Part shown: positions 59,674-64,000 of the stretch, in pieces | Numbering within the stretch: position 1 is the first letter of the stretch | Layout: the number at the start of each line of letters is the position of its first letter | Origin: Dielma sp000508965 | Lineage (GTDB): Bacteria; Bacillota_I; Bacilli_A; Erysipelotrichales; Erysipelotrichaceae | Assembly: GCA_000508965.1 (NCBI GenBank) | Contig: BAHV02000014.1 | Coordinates: 62,001-126,000, forward strand | Reading direction: 5' to 3' | DNA length: 64,000 nucleotides | Notes under the pieces: model-generated | Database searches by the model: none | What the model saw: the letters and a program-made list of their open reading frames with translations, nothing else | Told to the model about the DNA's origin: nothing | Position numbers and translations under genes: made by a program

Positions 59674-62403
59674 TCAGCTGTTTTGGATATAATTGTAAAT
59701 ATAAATAATTTCAGAAACCGGTATTTCGACACTATAACGTTCATTTACGACACTGAAGCTCTCTTTAACAATTTCAATGAATTCTTTGTGATTGGCGATA
59801 AACTCATCCGGACTTTTTAATAACTGTACTTCATTTTTAGTTATCAATCGTTCAATCAGGCAGGCAAGATGGACATACAGCCCAACCTTTTCAGCCGCCG
59901 GCAGCGAATACTGAAGCATTCTTTCAAGCTGGCGGACAACCTCCTGAACATCCTCAAGCACTTTTTGTGCATTTAATATCGTCAGATGATTCACGATATT
60001 ATCCAAAGAGAAATTTTTGATGATGTTCTGAGCGAAAATCTGCACTTGGGCCTCCGTTAAAAAATTACGCATCAGCTCACGCAGCCGATTGAGATCATCA
60101 TTCATGACCAGCTCCTCAAGACCGATAAACGGTATTCCCTCTACCTTAGGATTCATTGTACCGATGATAAACTCTACATTGTAACGGTCAAAGATCCGAT
60201 CATTCAAGCCATTTTCTACTAAAGTCTGATAATCATAGGAAATGATTTCACCATCGATCGGCACCGGCAGACTGGTTGCCAATAGATCCGATATTTTCTC
60301 TGCCGCACCAACACCCGTTGCACAGACTGAGAGAATCACTTTATTTCTTTCTCGGTTATTAATGTAATTATAATTCGATATATTCTCCTGACTTGCCTTC
60401 TCCAATAGACTTTCAATCGACTTTCCCTGCATGATGCCGGAGCCGATTTCTAAAGCCAGCTTCGTATTAACATTATTGATAATTCCGATGTTACAGCCGG
60501 TGTTATGTTTGATTCCCTTATAAATCTCTTCCAGTGATCCCATATCAACAAGCAAAACAAGTTCTTCAAACGCCTGCTTCTTTTTAAGATAATCATTCAG
60601 CTGATTGGTAATCTTATCAAAGCTGACATCCAGCTGCATATCGATCGCATCAAAGATATACTGGCCTAAAAACTTATTCACCGCCTCCGCAATCGAGGAA
60701 GCTGTCGAATAACCATGGCAGAGAATCACACCCACCGTATTTTCAGATTCTTTCATCGGATCGGCGAAACCGCGCACCATCAATACCAATCTGAACTGCG
60801 TCATTTCATCAAATTCGATATCCAGATTCAGCTTGATATTCTCACTGATTTCATCGGCAATCGCACTTTCTCTCGGCATTTTCTGCTGAACCAGCTCCCG
60901 CAAAGACGCAATCAATGGCGCGTGCTCCTTAATCCATGTACGGATATCATCCTTCACCTGTGAATATTCATAAACATAGCGTGAAATCAGCAGGATATCA
61001 TTGTTGCTGACTTTTAATGAATAGCGATTCATGATGATGGAGAAAATCTTATCGACAATCTTACGGGTAAAGTCATAATTCGGATTGCTAATCAATCGTT
61101 TCTCAAACATCAGATAATCATTATATTTATTGATTGCGTCCAAAGAGCTGCTGATCAATTCCTGAAAGGAACAGCCATTTTTCATATATTTCTGATATTC
61201 ACCAAGAATCTTCGCAAACGCGTCAATCAGCTTGGAGTCAGAAGGTTTGGCCTCATTCAGCCGGCTGATGAAGATCATCGTATCATCCTTTTGATCAATC
61301 AAGCGGACATTGATCGTCGGCAGCAGATTTAAAATCGTATCCGGCAGATCATATAAATGAATCTCCAGCACATTCTTATTTATCCGATGATTCAAAAACG
61401 CATTGGCGCATGCCGCTTGGATACAGTTTTTTATACCGCCGACATTGCCTGGAATGCTGTTATTCATCAATACCTGATAGGTCAGAGAACTGATAGCAAT
61501 TTCACAGTTGATCTTTGTTGATTCTTTCTTAAAGATACTGTATACCAACGCTTTCTTCTCATTGATCGGCCGTTCATCAAGCGATGGAATCTTCACAATG
61601 ATTGGGATCCGCCGCAGTAAGGTTTTAAGCAGTACATCTTCAGGACTCTCCGTTGTCGCAAAGACTAAACGGCATGATGAGTGATGCCAGTTTTCATTAT
61701 CACCGACCATGTGATACACACCCCGGTCCATAAATTGAAACAGTTTTTCCTGACATTCCGCTTTTAAACAATGCACCTCATCAAGAAAGAGAATGCCGCC
61801 GTCCGCAAGCTGAATCAACCCTTGATTGTCTTTTTCAGCACCGGTATAAGCGCCTTTTTTATAACCGAACAGATTGGCGGTCAGCAATTCTGGATTATTC
61901 GCATATTCACTGCAGTTAACTGCAATAAATTTATCACTTTTCTTCATCAGCCCCACACAAACCGCATAATCAGCCATCAAAGAGGCAATCATGCTCTTCC
62001 CGGTGCCGGTCGGTCCATTTAATAAAATCGGCAGCCCATTGGGTGGATAAGTAATTGCCGCTTTGCATTGTTCCACCACATGGCGCAGTGAATCTTTGTA
62101 TCCGATCAAACGTTCAAAATCAATCATCATTGCCTCATTAAATTCTTTAAATGAAGCATAGACAAGCTTATCCAGCTGAGCATCGCATTTCGCAAATACC
62201 GCAGCCGCATCAAAAAAATATACCGGCCGGGTATTAACCTTGATGATTTCACCTTTTTCAACCCCCTCATTCAAATACTGTGAAGCGGCATTGCGGCTCA
62301 TCGCGCATTGTTCAGCGAGCCATGAAGCGGTAAATTCTTCACGCTGAGCAAATTCAAAACGTTCGCAGACTTCTTTAAGCAGCTGATATAATTGTTCTTT
62401 CAT
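59674..62403 (-). CDS. levR: LevR/ManR-type sigma-54-dependent PTS activator
   Basis: A 909-residue regulator with an N-terminal helix-turn-helix (~15-60) and an AAA+ sigma-54 activation domain (~95-330). The latter has Walker A GPTGTGKS (130-137), the sigma-54-contact loop GAYTGA (184-189) and Walker B GILFLDE. A PRD (~440-545), an EIIA-mannose-like domain (~560-690, VGVILCHGYSTASSIAE with a phospho-His), an EIIB-like part and a C-terminal PRD (~790-900) follow. It senses PTS phosphorylation and drives the adjacent mannose-family operon. The symbol denotes family; the substrate need not be fructose as in B. subtilis. Confidence 0.93.
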   Translation of the reverse strand: MKEQLYQLLKEVCERFEFAQREEFTASWLAEQCAMSRNAASQYLNEGVEKGEIIKVNTRPVYFFDAAAVFAKCDAQLDKLVYASFKEFNEAMMIDFERLIGYKDSLRHVVEQCKAAITYPPNGLPILLNGPTGTGKSMIASLMADYAVCVGLMKKSDKFIAVNCSEYANNPELLTANLFGYKKGAYTGAEKDNQGLIQLADGGILFLDEVHCLKAECQEKLFQFMDRGVYHMVGDNENWHHSSCRLVFATTESPEDVLLKTLLRRIPIIVKIPSLDERPINEKKALVYSIFKKESTKINCEIAISSLTYQVLMNNSIPGNVGGIKNCIQAACANAFLNHRINKNVLEIHLYDLPDTILNLLPTINVRLIDQKDDTMIFISRLNEAKPSDSKLIDAFAKILGEYQKYMKNGCSFQELISSSLDAINKYNDYLMFEKRLISNPNYDFTRKIVDKIFSIIMNRYSLKVSNNDILLISRYVYEYSQVKDDIRTWIKEHAPLIASLRELVQQKMPRESAIADEISENIKLNLDIEFDEMTQFRLVLMVRGFADPMKESENTVGVILCHGYSTASSIAEAVNKFLGQYIFDAIDMQLDVSFDKITNQLNDYLKKKQAFEELVLLVDMGSLEEIYKGIKHNTGCNIGIINNVNTKLALEIGSGIMQGKSIESLLEKASQENISNYNYINNRERNKVILSVCATGVGAAEKISDLLATSLPVPIDGEIISYDYQTLVENGLNDRIFDRYNVEFIIGTMNPKVEGIPFIGLEELVMNDDLNRLRELMRNFLTEAQVQIFAQNIIKNFSLDNIVNHLTILNAQKVLEDVQEVVRQLERMLQYSLPAAEKVGLYVHLACLIERLITKNEVQLLKSPDEFIANHKEFIEIVKESFSVVNERYSVEIPVSEIIYIYNYIQNS

Positions 62404-62424
62404 AGATTGACCTCACTTACTGAT

Positions 62425-62453
62425 ATTGTATTATTTAAAATGCTTTCTTTCAA
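62425..62453 (-). promoter_or_regulatory. Promoter of the levR-type gene
   Basis: TTGAAA (62448-62453) and TACAAT (62425-62430) are spaced exactly 17 bases on the minus strand. Confidence 0.7.
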
Positions 62454-62477
62454 TCTTATTTCTAATTATGATAGAAT
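62449..62477 (+). promoter_or_regulatory. Putative promoter of rpoN
   Basis: TTCAAT (62449-62454) and TAGAAT (62472-62477) are spaced 17 bases. The -35 overlaps that of the divergent levR-type promoter, so the two could compete for polymerase. Confidence 0.45.
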
Positions 62478-62501
62478 GTAAGAAATAAGGATGGATGCTT
62501 T

Positions 62502-63752
62502 ATGAAATTAGAAACCCACTTGACGCAGACATTAAAACAGACTCAGAAGCTTTCGATGAAGCAGCAGCTTTCATTAAAAGCGTTAAGCATGAATGCTCAG
62601 GAATTAGTCGAAATGATTCAGGAAGAAGCCAATACGAATCCTTTGCTTGAAATTGACGAATACAACGCTGATTCGAATACGCTTGATTATGATTTAGTTG
62701 TCGAAATGTCTAAAGCCGGCACCACATTGATTGATGAATTATTAATGCAGCTGCATACATGCCGGCATGTTGAAAACCCACTGCTTTGTGAATTCATCAT
62801 TTATTCACTGGATAATAACGGTTATCTGACGTTAAGTGTTGAGGAAATCGCCCAGCTTTGTGACTGTACGCAGGAGGTGGCGGAAGATGCTCTTTATCAG
62901 GTGCAGAGCTTTGAACCATGCGGTGTAGCGGCGCGTTCATTAAAAGAATGTCTGATTATTCAATGCGCTGAGATGGATACAGCGCTGAAGCCTTATCTGA
63001 TGATGTGTGTGGATCAATATCTTGATTTAATCGCGGATAATAAATTACCTGAGATTGCCCAGCGATGCGATACTTCACTTGATACCATCAAAAGCTGCGT
63101 GACCTTAATCAAAACGTGCAATCCAACGCCGGGGGCCGCCTATGCGCCTGCCGCTGCCCTATCAATTCCCGATATTTTTATATCCATTGATGAAACCGGT
63201 TCGCTGAATGTTACCGTAAAAAATTATACTCAGCAGCTGAAAATCAATCACGCATATGATCAAAGCAGCAATGAGGAATTAAAGATTTATGTAAAAGAAT
63301 ATACAAAACGGATTCAAGAACTGATTGCCATGCTTGATAAGCGGCAGAATACGCTCTTTACACTTGTCAGTGCCATTGTCTCCATACAAGCCGGCTGGTT
63401 TTTGCATCAAGCTGACCTTTTGCCAATGACGCTCAATGATATCGCTGCCCTCTGCAATCTGCATGAATCTACGGTATCAAGAGCCGTGCAGGGAAAGCTT
63501 TTAGAATTCAACCAGCGCTATATTCCCTTGAAATTTTTCTTTAACGCCAAGCTTGAGAGCGGTCAAAGCAGTATGGCTATTCAGCAAAAGCTGAAAAAAT
63601 TAATTGAGAGTGAAAACAAGCAGAAGCCATACAGTGATGCTGAGTTGAGCGCATTAATGAAGCAGGAGGATATTCAGATATCCCGGCGCACGATTGCTAA
63701 ATACCGCGATCAGCTCGCCATACCTGCCGCTTCAAAACGCAAGATTTATTAG
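62502..63752 (+). CDS. rpoN: RNA polymerase sigma-54 factor
   Basis: A 416-residue sigma-54. The Gln/Leu-rich activator-interacting region (~1-50; LTQTLKQTQKLSMKQQLSLK) is followed by the core-binding domain. A helix-turn-helix (NDIAALCNLHESTVSRAVQG, ~315-335) and the RpoN box RRTIAKYRD (395-403), which contacts the -24 element, complete it. It is slightly shorter than the E. coli protein (477), as in many Bacillota. It is encoded back to back with its activator and ends on the stop codon of the convergent IIB gene. A typical LevR regulon is implied. Confidence 0.95.
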   Translation: MKLETHLTQTLKQTQKLSMKQQLSLKALSMNAQELVEMIQEEANTNPLLEIDEYNADSNTLDYDLVVEMSKAGTTLIDELLMQLHTCRHVENPLLCEFIIYSLDNNGYLTLSVEEIAQLCDCTQEVAEDALYQVQSFEPCGVAARSLKECLIIQCAEMDTALKPYLMMCVDQYLDLIADNKLPEIAQRCDTSLDTIKSCVTLIKTCNPTPGAAYAPAAALSIPDIFISIDETGSLNVTVKNYTQQLKINHAYDQSSNEELKIYVKEYTKRIQELIAMLDKRQNTLFTLVSAIVSIQAGWFLHQADLLPMTLNDIAALCNLHESTVSRAVQGKLLEFNQRYIPLKFFFNAKLESGQSSMAIQQKLKKLIESENKQKPYSDAELSALMKQEDIQISRRTIAKYRDQLAIPAASKRKIY

Positions 63753-64000
63753 CGAAGTACAAATTTAATTTCATCAAGACCGCTCAGTTTCTCGCTGACG
63801 GAACCAGGCACATCCTGAATGAAGATTGAAACATTAAATGACTCAATGATTCTCAGCGCTTCAAGATCAGCTTCGTCAACATATACTTTACGGTTTAATG
63901 CCATTTTACCTTTCGCAAAATGCATGTTGCCGACATTAACGCTTTGAATCGGAATGCCCGCTTTCAGCAAGTCTACAATCGGCAGCGGATCATGAACGAT
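63749..64000 (-). CDS. PTS mannose-family component IIB, second copy (N-terminus outside window)
   Basis: The frame enters from the right edge and ends at TAA 63749-63751, giving 83 C-terminal codons. SVNVGNMHFAKGKMALNRKV, DEADLEAL and FIQDVPG match the C-terminal half of mannose-family IIB and its neighbour at 59117-59590. The phospho-His part is beyond the window. It is the last gene of another operon, probably a second sigma-54-controlled PTS. Its stop codon overlaps that of rpoN by three to four bases on the opposite strand. Confidence 0.88.
   Translation of the reverse strand: MVHDPLPIVDLLKAGIPIQSVNVGNMHFAKGKMALNRKVYVDEADLEALRIIESFNVSIFIQDVPGSVSEKLSGLDEIKFVLR

Overview
This window looks like chromosomal DNA of an anaerobic, fermentative low-to-mid-GC Bacillota, most likely an erysipelotrich-type gut bacterium. 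The evidence is a standard genetic code, strong AGGAGG-type ribosome sites, many ATGA gene overlaps, U-tract terminators, a T-box leader, an NADH-linked [FeFe]-hydrogenase operon, several sugar PTSs, sigma-54 with a LevR-type activator, and a threonyl-tRNA synthetase without its TGS domain. That lineage is an inference from gene content. No phage, insertion sequence, CRISPR array, rRNA gene or replication origin was seen. Most genes are on the minus strand.

Layout. 1-8.8 kb: a partial membrane diguanylate cyclase, a rubredoxin-glutamate synthase fusion, a triple-domain hydrolase/ASCH/flavin protein with a partner esterase, a GGDEF-EAL protein and YaaA. 8.9-16.1 kb: RlmD, a YihY-type membrane protein, and a surface O-acylation island (DHHW protein, MBOAT acyltransferase, three diverged DUF4358 lipoproteins). 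16.1-23.3 kb: short pyrophosphatase, Fe-S-tagged alpha-hydroxy-acid oxidase, thioredoxin-like lipoprotein, glycerate kinase, small membrane proteins, MscS channel, L-lactate dehydrogenase and a ferredoxin-like protein. 23.4-25.9 kb: a decayed gene, a DEAD-box helicase and a candidate structured small RNA.

25.9-34.1 kb is a ten-gene hydrogenase operon: hydC, DRTGG protein, HATPase, H-cluster-like Fe-S protein, DRTGG protein, PHP protein, HATPase, short 2Fe-2S protein, hydB, hydA. Its upstream region has two candidate Rex (NADH/NAD+ sensor) operators. 34.1-37.9 kb is a threonine T-box operon in which thrS overlaps an ABC substrate-binding lipoprotein followed by a permease, with no ATPase. 37.9-43 kb is an amino-sugar operon (nagA, HAD phosphatase, aldose epimerase-like, ROK kinase, M29 aminopeptidase). 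43-50 kb: YgiQ, a decaying ABC transporter behind an intact YtrA-type repressor and operator, a glycerol-3-phosphate oxidase operon with a CRE-overlapped promoter and leader terminator, and tRNA-Ile(GAU). 50-52 kb: Bcp peroxidase with a coupled unknown protein, an HD protein and a small DMT-type protein.

52-64 kb is devoted to sugar uptake: a cellobiose-type PTS (IIB, IIC, GH1 phospho-glucosidase, IIA) opposite a LicR-type activator; a mannose-family PTS (IIB, IIC, IID) with a near-perfect sigma-54 promoter; the LevR-type activator; rpoN itself; and the tail of a second mannose-family IIB. Together the genes describe sugar fermentation to lactate and hydrogen, with redox control by hydrogenase and catabolite control by PTS regulators.
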